DNA from: Paracyclopina nana
Lineage: Eukaryota; Arthropoda; Copepoda; Cyclopoida; Cyclopettidae
Assembly: GCA_019096065.1 (NCBI GenBank)
Contig: JAGUCH010000008.1
Coordinates: forward strand, 4,717,001-4,781,000
DNA length: 64,000 nucleotides
Reading direction: 5' to 3'
Every line of letters starts with the position of its first letter. Position 1 is the first letter of the stretch. Shown one piece after another: positions 35,823 through 49,360 of this stretch. The translations under genes were made by a program, and so were the position numbers. The notes under the pieces were generated by a model that saw nothing but the letters and a program-made list of their open reading frames with translations, ran no database searches and was not told the DNA's origin.

Positions 35823-38800
35823 TTAGTTAGGTACGGTGCACTCGTTGCTGTTGTTAGGGCCTCCAAAGCAAACACAGCTTCGACCTCCATGCCCATCTGG
35901 CAAACAGAGCTGATACAAATTAACGATTAATTGCAATTATGATTAACAGCTACAGTAGCGTTAGTGTTGTGGCCTTAATTGTTCTCAGTGCAAGTTATAG
36001 CGTGATAAACTATCATATTTTTGTGAAAGACAATTCCTGGATAAACAATATTGTGAGGCCTTCAGTCAATTTGATAGCATAACATGTTTAAAAGCTTAGC
36101 CTTCAGCAAACATTACGCTGAAAGCAAATATTATGCAAAAATGAAGAACTATGAGCAGTTCGTTTAACTCAAGCGAATGCGCTCAATGCTGTTACGATAA
36201 ACGGAAGGGAAGTAGGTGAACATCACATTATTCTTCCATAAAACTTGGAAGTAATGCAAGTAGGACGTACGTACTTTTGTACATTTGTCTAAGTAGAGCT
36301 CTACCACAAGATTGGTATGTGCATGAGTACATAATGTAAGATAAACCTTAACCAATAAATAGTTTGGTCTGCCTGAGCATACATTTTTGTTGACTTCGGT
36401 GCACAGCTCTTACAAATAGTCAACTTTTTGGGGTAAAAGTTGCACCACTGGGTCGTTGCAAATTGTAAAAAAAGTTGCAAAAATAAGACATCAAAAGAGC
36501 CAATTTTGTGCTTGCGGGAGAAAGGAAATTTGGCCTTCCTTCAGTAGTATGCCTAACTAAGCACATATATGCGCATATCTAATTGTATCCAACTTACTTC
36601 GTTCGTTTGGCAAGTTCCAGATGTTGATTGACATGGACTTGAAGCTGAAAAGTACGAAGGAAAAAAATACATGGCGTGTGCTAATGCAAAATGGCTTTAG
36701 GACTTGTGGCAGCTTAGTATGTTGAATTTTTCAGATGTGTCTAACACATTAACTGTTAATGGCAAAATCGATTCACGTGTAAAGAAGGGAAGCTTTACCA
36801 TAAATTGCCATTTAAAGTAGACATGATTTACTGATATGGCTACTTACCTCGTGGACAGGCAGAAGGCAAAGCCCTTATGCCATACGCCTTGCCCATGTTT
36901 CCAAAAATGTGCGAGAGAGCTGGCACCTTTTCCCCACTAGATATTACAACACCTTGCACCTGGGACCTTTCAAGAAAATTGAGGAAAACCATGCGTAAAT
37001 GCTTATGAAGATGATCCTTACTTGGTCCAATCTGTCCAATAAATCTTTTCCTCAATAACAGCCAGTCCATAAGGCTTATCTGAAGGGTCAAGCAGGACAA
37101 TGTTTCTACGATTTGAGCCATTCAAATCGATACATTCTGCAATAGAGCAACAAACAATGAGGAAATATGACTAATAAAAAATTATTTTTACCTATGTGTG
37201 GAGTAATTTGTTGCTTTTTAATCGACTTTGCGGCTCCAGCATCAGTCCAACAAAGCTGATGCCTTACAAAATCAACGGCAAGAGCATTTGGCATGCCTAC
37301 CATAGCATCAATAAATACTTTTCGATATGAGCCATCCAAGAAAGAGGACTCAATCCTTGGATAGTCTCTATCCCAGTCAGTCCAAAATAGGCGACTATAA
37401 GGAAATATGTGAGAAAATAGGGAGAAAGCAGAGGCAAACACAAACCTTGAGCTAGGATCAACAGCGATTCCCCTTGGATTCTTAAGTTGCTCATCAAACA
37501 ACGTTTTCTTCCCTTTGGTGTCAATATTCGCCACTTCAATCGATCTTCTGCCAGAGTCTGCCCAATACACATTTCTAGATAGCCAATCTATAGCGACACC
37601 TTCTGGGAACTTTAGACCGTCTTTCGACGATAAGAAAACATCAGGATTGCTTCCATCATAATTGGACCTCATTATGGCCCCTCCAGTCGTGTCACTCCAA
37701 TAGATCTACGAAAAGTGGATGCAAAATTGCCATATTTCAGCGCTTTCTAAGCACCAACCTTTCCGCGAAAGCAATCAACGTCTATTCCAGCAGCTGTCAT
37801 GAAACTTTTCACAAATATGGGCGTTCCAGGCTTGGTGGGCACCATAGTTAGCTTCATAAGGGCCAAGCCATGGCTGGAGACCAAATAATCACCTTCGTAG
37901 ACGGGCACAGCTGAAAACAATTAAGCTTCGTATTACTAACAGTCATATATGAATGGTTCTTGAATCGTAACGAATTGATGTCTGCTTTGTATCTCATTAA
38001 GTGGATGACATAGAGCATTTGTGTTGACGTAACTTTTAATGAAGGTTGTGTCAGCTTATTTTGCTCCTTATTTGCCAGAAAAGAAATTCGTACCTTCACA
38101 GGTGTGGCCATCGCCGAGGAATCCATGTCTACATTGACACTCATAATTACCCTTAAATGGTAAGCAGTCCGCATTGGCATCGCAAACCAAAGGATTCACT
38201 CTGCAAGAAACTTTGGATCGGCAAGTGAATCCGTCTCCATCAAAGCCCTGAAATTTCCCTTTGTACTTTATGCTATTGTGGGTATTAAAGGCTTACCCTA
38301 GTTTCATCGCATTTGCATCTGTAGCCTCCTTCAAAAGCATTGAAGGAGCATTTAGCGTATCGAGCGCAGTTGTCTATCTGATTACAGCCAACGACGACCT
38401 TTTCGCAAAATAATCCACTGCCTTCGTATCCATCATTGCAAGTACATTTGTGTTTGGACACATCAGCCCGATACAGGCACTTGGCATTGGCATGACAATC
38501 GTTGGTGATGTCACACCCAGCCTCTAAAAATGAATGCAAGTTGTGCAACCAAGAGCTGTTCAAAATATTTGCCTCAGCTAAGTTAATTCCTCAACTCACC
38601 AGGACTTGGCTTACACGAAGAAAATCCATCTCCGACGAAAAATTGTCTGCACTTGCATGTATAATGGAGCTCCATAGGGTCGAAAATACAGCTTGCATTG
38701 GGATGACACATGTCGTCAGAGCTGCAGAGATCTTGAAAAAGGACCCTTGTAGTTTTCCTCAAGGAAAATAAAGTACTTGGCCACTTTCAGCAAATTAGAA

Positions 38801-41800
38801 AATTACCTCGTGGTTTTGTGGTGGTCACTTTAGGAGAATATACTATAGCTTCTTTCGGCCTATCCACAACCCCCGTCTTTTCTTGGTGATCAGCAGCATC
38901 ATTTCTCATGCAAACTGTCATGAATCGGCCATTTGGAGAGAAGTAGTCCACCACACATTTCTCCGTGGAAGCACACATGGCATGGCTAGTGCATTCCGTT
39001 TGTTCGATTTCAAAGGAAAACCATTCACACTCGAAGCCATCACAAACAAACCCATCCTTGCATTGGCAGGTAGCATAATCATTTTGGGCATTGTAGACGC
39101 ACTTTGCTGCAGCGCCACACTGTGCACCGTTGTGCAAGTCACAAAATACTTCTGCAAGGGAAAATAAACGAAGAAAAATGACTCCTCGTGCATTTTACCA
39201 ACAAAAAATGGATACATACCCGATGCTGGGATTTGTATTGGCTGTAGGCTACAATAATTGGCTGATTCGGCAGAATATTCGTATCCATTTGGGCAGGCAC
39301 AAGTGGAGCCGTAGCAATTAGGCAAAGCTACGGGCTTCGAAACGGCTAAACATGAATGCAATAATAAGCTTATTATGCTGAATATAACTGGCTTATATAG
39401 CGACACTCGATACTTTGATGTTGGCTGTAATCGATACAGTTGCGGCCATCATAAATTCGCCCTTGGGAGCAGACGCAAATTCCAAAAATGCAACTCGGCT
39501 CGTTTTCTCGTAGTTGGGGGAAGCAATGAATGCCGTCTCCGGAGAAACCTGGCAAACATTGGCACACAAAAGCATCGTTAGCTTTCTTGACACATTTTCC
39601 ATTTTCTGAGCAAAACCCCGAGCAAGTTGGCTCTGAAATTGGACCTTTTAGAAGGATTTTCACGCGAGCACTAAGTGTACACACCTTGCTCGCGTCTGCA
39701 AACGTTTCCATTTCCTATAAATCCCGGGTTGCAAATGCACATAAAACTCCCTTCTTCCTCGTCAAAACCACAAGTCGCGTCTGGATGACAACTTTGAGCC
39801 GACAGCCTGCAATCTTGCACGTGAGCTAAAAGAAGATTTGCTCGAAAGTTAAGTGAATTATGACCAGCCCTACAAACTTGCTTGCAGCTCTGTCGCATGT
39901 CTCCACTCCATCTCCCTCGAAACCAGGTGCACAATGGCAAGTAAATTCGAGGCTGCCAAAATCGTACTGACAATCAGCGTATTTGTTGCATACCACACTG
40001 CCACACTCGCTTCCCCTCCCAGGAACTGAATGGAAACACAATGAATAACCAGCAACGAAGATAGCTACTTTTCACACTACTTGTGGATGCTGGAGGTGGG
40101 TTCATTTTCAGCGAGGTTGAAGCCATTGCAGAGTCAGAGGAGTCCATTTGAATGCCATCTTGCATAACCAGCACTGCTTTCGAATGGGCTTTAAAAACTG
40201 CCACGTTTTTGAAATTCTTCTTCAGCTCGCGCACATCGACGAACCCACCAATTTTGATGGTCGCCACTTCCTAGAAAGTTTAGGCTATGATGACGAGAAA
40301 AGGAAAAAATAGCTTATACCTGTGGTGCAAGATTTATGGAACACACATAAGAAACGACGCCTTCATTCGATTCCAACGCAACGTTTTCCAGTAAGGCGCT
40401 CTCACCAGCAGTCAAGTTCCTATCGGGAATTTGGTTTGGAGCGTAGGTGTAATCGTACTGCAAGTTTCCATCGTAGCTATCAATCAGCTCTCTTTCTTCC
40501 TGAGTCATTTCGCCCTCATAATAGTCACTGCTATCGACGATCAATCCAACGTTTTCTCGGTACTCTTCGTCAATGTACACCTCTCCAGCATACTCTGGAC
40601 CATCTTCTTGATTATTTCGTTTTGCTCTTCCTAATGTTGGCTGCTTCCTTTGATTGACTCTCACGATGCAAGGCTTGCTGAAAACGTCTGGACCAGCAAT
40701 TGATATTGTCGGCCTTTCTCGTAAATAAGTGAGGTTTTTTCCATTAGAATCTTTCAATGTCCACAGTACGATAACTTCAACATTTCCCAAAGGGCCTTTG
40801 TTAGTCACTTCATAAGTGTGCTCTATTATTGAAGTGGGGACCTCGTTAGTAATAGCAGAGCTGATAGCTACTTCATTTTGTACACTCTTTCCTCGTAGGC
40901 TCACAAGTGAAGGTATGATGTCACACTTAATGCCATCTCCCTTAAACCCCTGCAAACATTGGCATACAGCAAGGCCCACAGACTTTTGTATGCACTCTGC
41001 ATTCACGTCGCAGCTGAGCTCTACGCATGAAACCTCTTTGAAGCAAGTTAAACCATCACCCTGAAAACAGAAATTACATTCTTGAAACGTTTTTTCTTCA
41101 GGCCTATCATCAACATATAAGGCCAAATACCAAGAAGCCAGGCAAACATTGGCATTTGAAGCCTCCTTCAGTGTTCAAACACTCTGCGCTCTCCGAACAA
41201 TTACTTTGACCTGAAGAGCATTCATTGATGTCAGCACATCCTTGAGGCCCAAAAGGAGCAAAACCAGGTTTACACTCGCATTTGGCCACATGTTCAGCAT
41301 CAAGAACACAGAAGCTGTTCTTGTCGCATTTCATCTTGTGGCAAGGGTCTTGAGCCTCGTCAATAGGCCTGATTTTGCTGGTGGTGGCAAATCTGGCCAC
41401 ACCTTCTTTTTTGTCGTACACTATGAAATTTCTGGCTGTACTGAGCACTGAGCTTCGCGTCATTTTGAGAGCATTTTGGCAGCCAGGCGTGTAATCAATG
41501 GTTTGCGTCACAATGGTTACGAGAGGCTCATTGTTAGGCTCAACCATGAGGAGTCTCTCGGATTTCGATGCAATCTTACCAGGCCTCAACTTAATAAAGG
41601 TTTCTTCCATATCGTCTAGACTCACTTTAATTGGAGTCTGAAAAAGGAAAAAAAATAACCCATGAGAGCGACTGCGCGTACACAGAGCATATAACTAACT
41701 GCTAAGTACGGTGGGAGGTTACCTTAAGCTTTTTATCTCTGCTGCCAAGCTTTGGTAAAGTTCCTTCCACTTTCACCGACACCTTGAGATAATCAAATGC

Positions 41801-42302
41801 ATCCAGACCTTTGAAGACCATTGTGATTCGCGCAGATTTTCCATACTTTGGAAAAGTAACATCAGCAGTGTAATTGAATCTGCCACCAGAAACAGTAAAT
41901 CCATTTTGCGGGCTCGTGCTTGCTGCAGATGAAGGCAAGGCAAACAGCCATGCAATGGGAGTTCCAATTACACTCAAGCTTTGGATGTCGTCTCCCAAAT
42001 TCTTGTCAATCCTTGGCGAAATCGACCAAGTTGAAAAGAGATGTATTATCTTGAGCTTACTTACTTACTTGGATATGGCAGTGTATGTTCTGCCATCTTG
42101 CACAACCACGTAGCAATGCAAGTCTTGCTCTGTGATCGTAATGCTGTTTAGTTGGCCATTCACTTTACCAGTGACTCTTTGCGGAATTCCTTGTGGCAAG
42201 CATGTACGACCGTCGCCATACCAACCGCTAATGCAATTGCAGCAAAAATCATCATTCATATCTCGGCAATTTGCACTACTGTGACATGTCATTCGACCCA
42301 AG
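35823..42302 (-). CDS. Ndg: Nidogen, exons 5 (part) to 24
   Basis: Basement-membrane linker between laminin and collagen IV. Minus-strand exons after the element insertion: 42302-42069 (rest of exon 5), 42011-41723, 41637-41131, 41060-40320, 40270-40081, 40025-39882, 39825-39685, 39632-39414, 39345-39220, 39151-38807, 38731-38600, 38523-38297, 38247-38094, 37910-37759, 37705-37446, 37394-37192, 37136-37022, 36966-36848, 36644-36598, 35909-35823. Parts in order: EGF, G2F barrel (QRVTGKVNG onward), EGFs, an integrin-alpha-like segment (exons 8-9), about nine EGFs, a YWTD propeller (IYWSD, VYWAD, LFWTD, LCWTD, IYWTD) and a final EGF ending TVPN. With one copy of the target duplication, all 24 exons keep frame and give about 1749 residues, longer than typical nidogens (about 1250-1400). 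One intron (39881-39826) is GC-AG. Confidence 0.93.
40081..41060 (-). other. Integrin-alpha calf-2-like segment inside nidogen
   Basis: After the EGF module ending GFKGDGIKCDIIP, the same exon continues with HTYEVTNKGPLGNVEVIVLW, then SIAGPDVFSKPCIVRV, then the dibasic site GRAKR (codons at 40617-40628), an acidic linker, and VVSYVCSINLAPQ followed in the next exon by EVATIKIGGFVDVREL. This order matches the membrane-proximal part of integrin alpha chains: H-x-Y-E-x-x-N-x-G-P, a cysteine, the furin cleavage site between heavy and light chains, the partner cysteine, and a strand-rich tail. It covers roughly residues 665-920 of the nidogen. The homology is my reading of the pattern, not a search result. 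Confidence 0.65.
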
Positions 42303-42526
42303 TGTTTGGGGGTGCGCCCTTGTTTTGATGTCTCGGCGTTGCGCATCTGGCTGGTCCTACTTTTCGATCTGTTTTATTATGATTACTTAGTACTTACTTG
42401 GATTTTATACCGTTCGGTCGTAAATAAACGACTTGGACCAAAAGTCCTCAGCAGTACTTTTTATGTGTGACGTTTATTTACTCGTTTACATCGTGATCAG
42501 ATTAGTGAGAGGCGATTCTTCATACA
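42303..42526 (+). repeat. 5' LTR of the Bel/Pao element
   Basis: 224 bases from TGTT to TACA, matched base for base as far as I can see by 52558-52781. An AATAAA lies in its second half. It is preceded by CCAAG, the left copy of the target duplication. Confidence 0.96.
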
Positions 42527-42544
42527 TGGCGCCCAACGCGTGAG
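42527..42544 (+). promoter_or_regulatory. Primer binding site, tRNA-Lys type
   Basis: TGGCGCCCAACGCG starts directly after the 5' LTR. Its first 12 bases match the primer site complementary to the 3' end of tRNA-Lys(CUU) as used by several retroelements. Later bases diverge, so the tRNA assignment is likely but not certain. Confidence 0.7.
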
Positions 42545-42699
42545 AACATCACTACCGAGATTCAGAGTTTCACCTACCAGTTACCGGGATAGGATTGATT
42601 GTGAGTGGAAAAGCTGAGACAGAGGCAGAAAACCGCCAAAACTCCGGCTAGGCCTAAAGGGCTGCTGGAGGGCCCACCTCATCGTCAGGGACGAACGGG

Positions 42700-45400
42700 G
42701 GACCAGGCCTAGACAGATGTCAAGTAGCGAAACCGAATCAGACGATCGAGTCTTCGAAGGGAAAACGAAGCGAGGAAGAACCAACTATAACCTCAGGCAG
42801 TGCATCAAAAAATCCACCAGGTTCAACTCAGCTGAGTACGATCTACAAATCAAGCAGGCGAGAGGCACGAAAGTTCTCGCCAATCAGCTGGAGAAGGCCA
42901 GGGAAGGAGAAGAAGACAAGCTGGCGAAAAGAGCCATTGAAGCATTCAAGCAAAGTCTGTCTACAGATCAGTCTATTGTACAATCAGGACATCCAGATGT
43001 GCATTATATTGACTCACTGCACCTGGAGATCGATGACACGACTAGAATAGCAGCGGAGGAAACCATGAATGATCAACTGATGGCCACTGCACACGAGGCG
43101 ATGGCAGCCTGGAAGGAGAGTTGGCAAGCCTCAAGGGACACCTTTGCGGCCGATCTAGCAAAGATTGAAAAAATGCTAGAGAAGGCGAGTTCACCAGCAG
43201 AAGCTTGTGCGATCAGGGACAAGTGCGGCCAGCTGGTGGGACTGCTAAGGGATGAGGCGTTGATCTTGGATCCGATAGTTCCTCAAGAAGACAAAGCAGA
43301 GTTCAAGGCAATTGTCACAGCTATGAACGCTCAAATAGTCAAGCAGACCATAGGAGCGAGCGCCAAAGCCAGGAGGTTAGCAGTCCAGCAATTGGAAGCC
43401 TTCACAGAAGGGTCAGCGGAGGCTGCAGGTGCCTCTGCTGACAAAGCAGATCAAAATCAGGAGGCTGACTCGTCGCAACTGGGGGACGACGAAGAGGAAG
43501 ATCAGTCTGGAACTGAGTTATTGGGGGACTACTTGTCGATTGTGACACAAATCAAGCAAGCCGACAAAGTCCTCAGAGGACTGAAGCAAGGCACGCTGGA
43601 CTTTGAGCAGCAGCAGAGAAGCATGGAAGAGATGAATGAAAGGAGATTGGAGCTGGAGGCAACCATGAGCAAAATGCCAGAGAACGAAATAGGTCCAGCT
43701 GACAAGCAGAGAATTGTCACGTGCAACAGAGAAATAGGACACCTCATCAAGTGCATTAAAGAAAAGCAATCTCAAACTCAGCGCAGCGCACAAAGTCAGG
43801 CAGCTCAGGACAGAGCGGAAGATCAGCCACCACCACCTCAGCAAGCGAGGGAGGCAGAGAGGGTGGACGAGATGTATGACCTCATGAGTCAAATGGATAG
43901 ATCGCTGCAGCTGGGAGTCCCCTCAGTCAACCTGACAAATGAACAAGTGAAGCTGAAAATAAAAAGAGAAATGGAATTCCTGGATCAAAACACCATAATC
44001 GACCAAGTCAGACGACGAAAGAACCAGACCATCTCTTGGGGGGAACTGTTCCAGAGAAGGAATCTTCATAAATTCTATGATCCTTCCAAGCCAAGGGACT
44101 TGGTCAGAGACGACGTCAAGCCCATGGTGTTCGACGGCACGAATGTGGGAGCTTATAGAGACTTCAAGGAGTTCATACACTCAGCTCTAGTGATGAAACA
44201 AAACATGAGCTGGTTCGAGAAGTGCTCCAAGCTAAAGGCCTACTGCAAGTTGGGCCCATTCATCCTGATCAGAAAATGCCCACTCAACTATGAGGGCTTT
44301 GTGGAGGCCCTTGAAAACCTGGACGCCAGATTTGGGTCGCACCCTGGAGAGGCCAAAGAAATGGTACATGATCTCACGATCAGACTGCAGAAGTACGACC
44401 CCATTGATTTGAGACAAATGAGAACAGTGGAGACGGTGCTGGCGCTCATCGAGGAAATAATCGACTGCAATGGACGAGCAGGGCTGGATCCTCTTGATGG
44501 CGAGCAGCTAGTTCTAGCCAGCGTGAGATACGAGGCCAGGACAAAAAGAGACTACAGAACTTTCAAGGAGCAGAAGAACCAGACGGACGACTCCATAAGA
44601 CTGTTCATCACCTGGGCCAGAGCTCGGATTAGAGAATATCAAAGGATCAGGAAAGTGGATAACATGTGCAAAGACATCAACAGAATGTATGATCGCACAG
44701 ATTTGAGACAAGCACCGTCCAATGTTGTCAGCAATCAGAGGAGAGATCGAGATCAAGATCGACCCCAGAGATTCAGCAGGCCTCGAGGAGGCCAATACTA
44801 CAGAGGAGGCCAAAGGCAAGGGGGCAACTTTCGCCAAAGAGAAGCAACCTTTCATGCCCGGGATGAAGAGAATGAGGGCTGGTACTTTTCTGAGGAGGAA
44901 GAAGACTACTATGCCCAGGAGTGCAGCATGGATGAAACAACATACTACGATCAAGAGGAGGAAGCCTGCGCGTTGGCAGGTCCAAGAGAGTGCTTTGTGT
45001 GCACAAAAAGCGGGCATAGAGGCTTCGAGTGCCCAAGCTGGGACAAAGTGGATATCAAAGACCTCAGGGAGAAAATTAAGCAGGAAAATCTTTGCGAGAG
45101 GTGCCTAAGAGGGAAGCATAAGGCCCAGGATTGCCGAGGGAAAGATCAGTGTAACCTCTGCAATTCAAAGACTCACCACACGAAGCTACACCCAAAGAAA
45201 GAAAAAGAAGGGCAGGCAATGAAAACAAGCAACCAAGATGTGGCAGCGATGCTGATGGAAATTGCTAAAAAGCTCACGGAGACAACTCTTCTGAGCCAAG
45301 ACCGCGGTTGTCTTGGTGAGGAAGACATTTATGACATGGAGAATGTGGAAATATGTGCGCTAGCCCAACAGGCAGCTCGATCGTGGCTGACAGTCCCGGT
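42700..45400 (+). mobile_element. Gag-like region of the Bel/Pao element
   Basis: A long charged, coiled-coil-rich N-terminal part with an acidic, Gln-rich middle precedes a segment typical of Pao-type gag proteins (VKPMVFDGTNVGAYRDFKEF). A Gly/Arg-rich stretch follows, then three zinc knuckles: CFVCTKSGHRGFEC and CERCLRGKHKAQDC (both CX2CX4HX4C) and CNLCNSKTHHTKLH (CX2CX4HX4H). The knuckles should bind the element RNA. A hairpin with the CGCGGTT loop lies at 45296-45316. Confidence 0.85.
45296..45316 (+). repeat. CGCGGTT-loop hairpin 1 (end of gag-like region)
   Basis: CCAAGAC and GTCTTGG pair over 7 bp around a 7-base loop CGCGGTT. It is the first of four copies in the element and reads Asp-Arg-Gly-Cys in the local coding frame. 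Confidence 0.85.
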
Positions 45401-48400
45401 TGAAATTTCAGTGAGCAAATCATTCGAGAGTGTGAGGTCATTAATGCACTTATCGATGGAGGCTCCAGCACCACGCTGCTGCTGCCAGAAATAGCAAAGA
45501 AAATTGGTGTCAAGGGAAAAAGGCAGGAACTGGCAGTTCATGTCGTCGGGGGCAAGCTAGTCCGACAGCCATCAGTTGGAGGGAAATTGTACATCAGACC
45601 CAGAGACGAAAAGGAACGAGTGTTTGAGATCAACTTCAACACCTTTAATCTGCCAGTAACCATAACGCCAGTTGATGCTAACGAGGTGAAAGGAGACTAT
45701 GAGCAGTTGAAAGATGTAGAGTTTCCAAGGCCGGCGGAAGGCGGGGTGAGCTTGCTGGTAGGCTTCAACAACACCCATTTGATGAGCAGCGAGGAAGACA
45801 TATCAATCTTGGACGGCCCACTTGTTAGAAAGACACCGTTGGGGTGGGCAATGTTCAATCACCCGGCAGCCGGGGGACTAGACTTCGCGGGCCTCGTCAA
45901 CGAGTGGAAAGAGATCAACAGATCAGCAATGACGGATGACCAATTGGAATACCTGTTGAACAGGCAGTACGGACTGGAATCCATTGGGATAGACAGAGCC
46001 GAGACACCAATAAGTCGATTGAATGTGTCAGAAGAGATCGTGCTAGCCAAGATGAAATCAACCATAAGAAGAACGGAATCCGGAAGATACGAGGTTGCGA
46101 TACCCTTCTTCGACGACATTCCGGGAGTGCCGAACAATTACGTGCAATGTCTGGCGATTCAGAGAACCATAGACAAAAAACATGCACGAGACCCAAGAGT
46201 ACAAAAAGCCGTGGAGGAGACGATGGCGGAGTATGAGAGGCTGGGGATAATTGAACCGGTGCCGGCTGCGGATGCCGGCAACGGGAATTTCCTGCTCTAC
46301 TTCTGTGTGGCCAGAGAAAGCAGTGAGACCACCAAGTTTAGATTTGTCTACAATGCCAAGCAAAAGTTCAACGGCATCGCAATCAACGAAACCATGCACA
46401 CTGGACCAAATTTCCTGGAAGATATTTATGACACGATGTTGAGGTTCAGAGTTGGCGAGGTAGCAGTAGTGGGGGACATAGAAAAGATGTACCTCATGGT
46501 GGAACTGCCAAAGGCCGACAGGAAATATGTACGGATAATAGTGAACGGTAGACAAATGCAGTTTTGCAGATGGCCATTTGGATTGAGAGCAGCCCCCAGC
46601 GTGGCCAACTTCGTCGTCAAGCACCACATCAAAGAACATGGATCAAAAAGGCTGCAAAGCAAGGTCAAGATCTACATGGACGATGCGATTATGGCCTTTA
46701 AGACCGAAGAGGAAGCCAGAGAAATCATCGACGAGCTAGTACCACTGATGAGTAGCTGTGGAATGGAGCTCAGGAAATTCGTGTCAAATAGGCCTGGCGC
46801 ACTCAAAAACCTGCCCAAGGAAAGACTGGGAAAGGTCATGACAATGGAAGAGAAAGGGGAATTGGCAATACATTCCACACTGGGGCTGAAATGGGATCCA
46901 ACAACGGACAGGATTGGATATCAGCTTAACAAAGTGGAACAAAAACTCATCACGAAGAGAATAATGGCAAGCCAAATACCGTCAATCTTCAATCCGCTAG
47001 GAGCACTAGCACCATGCCTACTCAAAGCAAGAAAGGCTTTGCAGTTAGCACACAGCGCAGACAAGACTAAGAAGATTGGCTGGGACGAGAACCTGGAGAA
47101 GGTTGACGACGACCGAGTAAAAGAAGCGGTCAAGCTATTGAAGCAGTGGCGCAAAGAATTCGATGAGATGAGTGCAGTCTCGGACCCGAGGATGGCAGCC
47201 CCAGAAATCAATGAAAAAACAGTGCTACACATGTGCAGCGACGGCTCGGATCTGGCCTTTGCGACAGTGGCATATTTGGCATCGGAAGACAACAAAATTA
47301 AGCCAGCATGGCTCACCACGAAAGGAAGGCTGCAGAGTGTGAAGCAGAGAAGAATTCCAGAAGTTGAGTTGGCAGGAGCATTATTGAGTGCAAGGCTGTC
47401 AGGAAGGCTCATGCAGTTATTCGGAATCAAGAGAGCCGCAGTGTGGTATTGGGTTGATAACAAGCCTGTGATATGCTGGATTAGAAAAGCGGGTGTGGAT
47501 AGAACTGTGTATGTGCGAAACAGAGCCATCGAGATATCCGACACGACTGACGTCACCAGATGGAACCACATACCCACAGGCATTAACCCAGCCGATTTGC
47601 CCACGCGAGGGTGCACAGGCACGCAACTTATGAATCACGAAACCTATTGGACAGGACCAGAGTATTTCCAAAAGCCATCAGTGGAGTGGACTCTAACTGA
47701 CTTGAAAGTAACCCTTGAGGATCTCGCAAGCAAAGGCGAGGTGGTTCTACTTGGTCAAGATCGCGGTTGTCTTGATCAATTGAGAACAAATCAACTGGGG
47801 CTGTTGCAGCCGCAAAGGGTGAAAGCAGGAGGACAAGAACAGGTGAAAGCCAGCCACGAAATATACGAACGAATGAAAAGAGTCATAGACAAGAGCGTGG
47901 CGATCAGGTGGTCAATCATGATCAGAGGACTAGTGAGAGCAGCCCAGTTCGGAAAAAAGGAGAAGCTGGGAGAGGAGCTTCCATTGGAACTGATCACGAG
48001 ATGACCCAAAAAAGTTCTGATATATGCTCAGTGGCTGAAACTCGAAGAAGACATCCTGCATTACGAAAGACTGGAAAATGGAAGCAAGGTTTGGCGGTTG
48101 ACTCCATTCTTAGCAACAGACGGCCTCGTCAGAGTGAGGACAAGACTTTACGCTCAAGAAGGACTACCTGATTCACAGGTGTACCCAATTTTAATGATCG
48201 ACACGTGGCCTTTCAGACTTTACTTCAGGACCCTCCACACAAGTGAAAGACACATACGAAATGATAGCCTCTGGTTCAAAGCGGCAGCGGCGATGGCAGG
48301 ACCGGAGATGAAAAAGCTGAAGCCAGCTGATCTCAAGAGACTGCAGCCAATGTAGGAGGCTGCACATGCCGCCTAACGCAGCTAATGGGATCAAAGAAGG

Positions 48401-49360
48401 ACTTGAACCTAACGAACATAAAGCCATTCTCCAGAATAGCTATTGACTTCACGGGTGTCAAGTGGACAACGATGTTCAGAAAGAACATTCCAGTGTACGT
48501 GTTGGTGGCAGTCTGCCTGCAGACGAAAGCAGTCACTCTAGAGGTGACAATGGGTCGCAACACTGAGGCACTGGTGCTGGCGATGTCGAGACTGAAGTCC
48601 AGGCGGGGACCGATCGAGGTCATTTACTCGGACAATGAAGGTGCATACAAAAAGGCGTGCAGAGTGTGGTCTGCGGAGCAGAGGCAGCAGCATCAAAGAC
48701 TGGACTATGAAGACGAGCATGTCGATTGGGAACTCGTGAGAATAAGAGCGGCGAAGTTCGTGACGAAATGGGTCATGAATGCACCGAGGGATCATGAGGC
48801 CTCAGGACAGGTGGAAGCGTTCGTCAAGCTGGCAAAGAGGGCGATCGGCGACCACATTGATGGAGGAAAAGTGGACTTTGACGTGTTTAGGACTTGGGTG
48901 GCGATGGCAGAGAATATAGTGAATTCCAGACCAATAGCCACGGTCAATAGAGGAGACCAAACTCTAGTACTCACACCAAATCATTTGTTGGTGGGCAGAG
49001 TGGGTGACACGGGTCTGTTTGCAGAAGACGATAGCCTAGACGCGCAAATTCAACTGACAGCGGAAGCTGTAGCGGACTTCGAGAGGACATGGCGAGACCA
49101 ATATCTGGCAGAAATGCATCAGAGATCAAAATTTCAAGTAGTGACAGAAAACATCAAGGAGGGAGACCTGGTTGTGGTGGCCGAGGAGGACCTCAAAATC
49201 AAGAGAAAAAACTGGACTGTGGGTAAAGTTGTCAAGGCAATCAAAAGTGCGGATGGCCTTGTCAGGAAAGTTGTAGTGAAGCACCGTCATGGAGTCATTG
49301 AAAGAGGGGTAAGACAGTTAATCCCCGCTCACAACTTGCCCTACATCAAACTTAACTGAA
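45400..49360 (+). mobile_element. Pol region of the Bel/Pao element (protease, RT, RNase H, integrase)
   Basis: Recognisable parts in order: aspartic protease core (ALIDGGSST), reverse transcriptase with YMDD and the Pao-typical stretch after it (STLGLKWDP, then FNPLGALAP), RNase H, and an integrase with IAIDFTGVKW and VIYSDNEGAY followed by the C-terminal domain common in Bel/Pao integrases (GDLVVVAEEDL, KNWTVGKV). The domain order protease-RT-RNase H-integrase is that of the family. A CGCGGTT-loop hairpin lies at 47751-47779, between the RNase H and integrase parts. Confidence 0.9.
47751..47779 (+). repeat. CGCGGTT-loop hairpin 2 (end of RNase H region)
   Basis: TTGGTCAAGAT pairs with GTCTTGATCAA over 11 bp (two wobble pairs) around the loop CGCGGTT. 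Again the core reads Asp-Arg-Gly-Cys. Confidence 0.85.
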
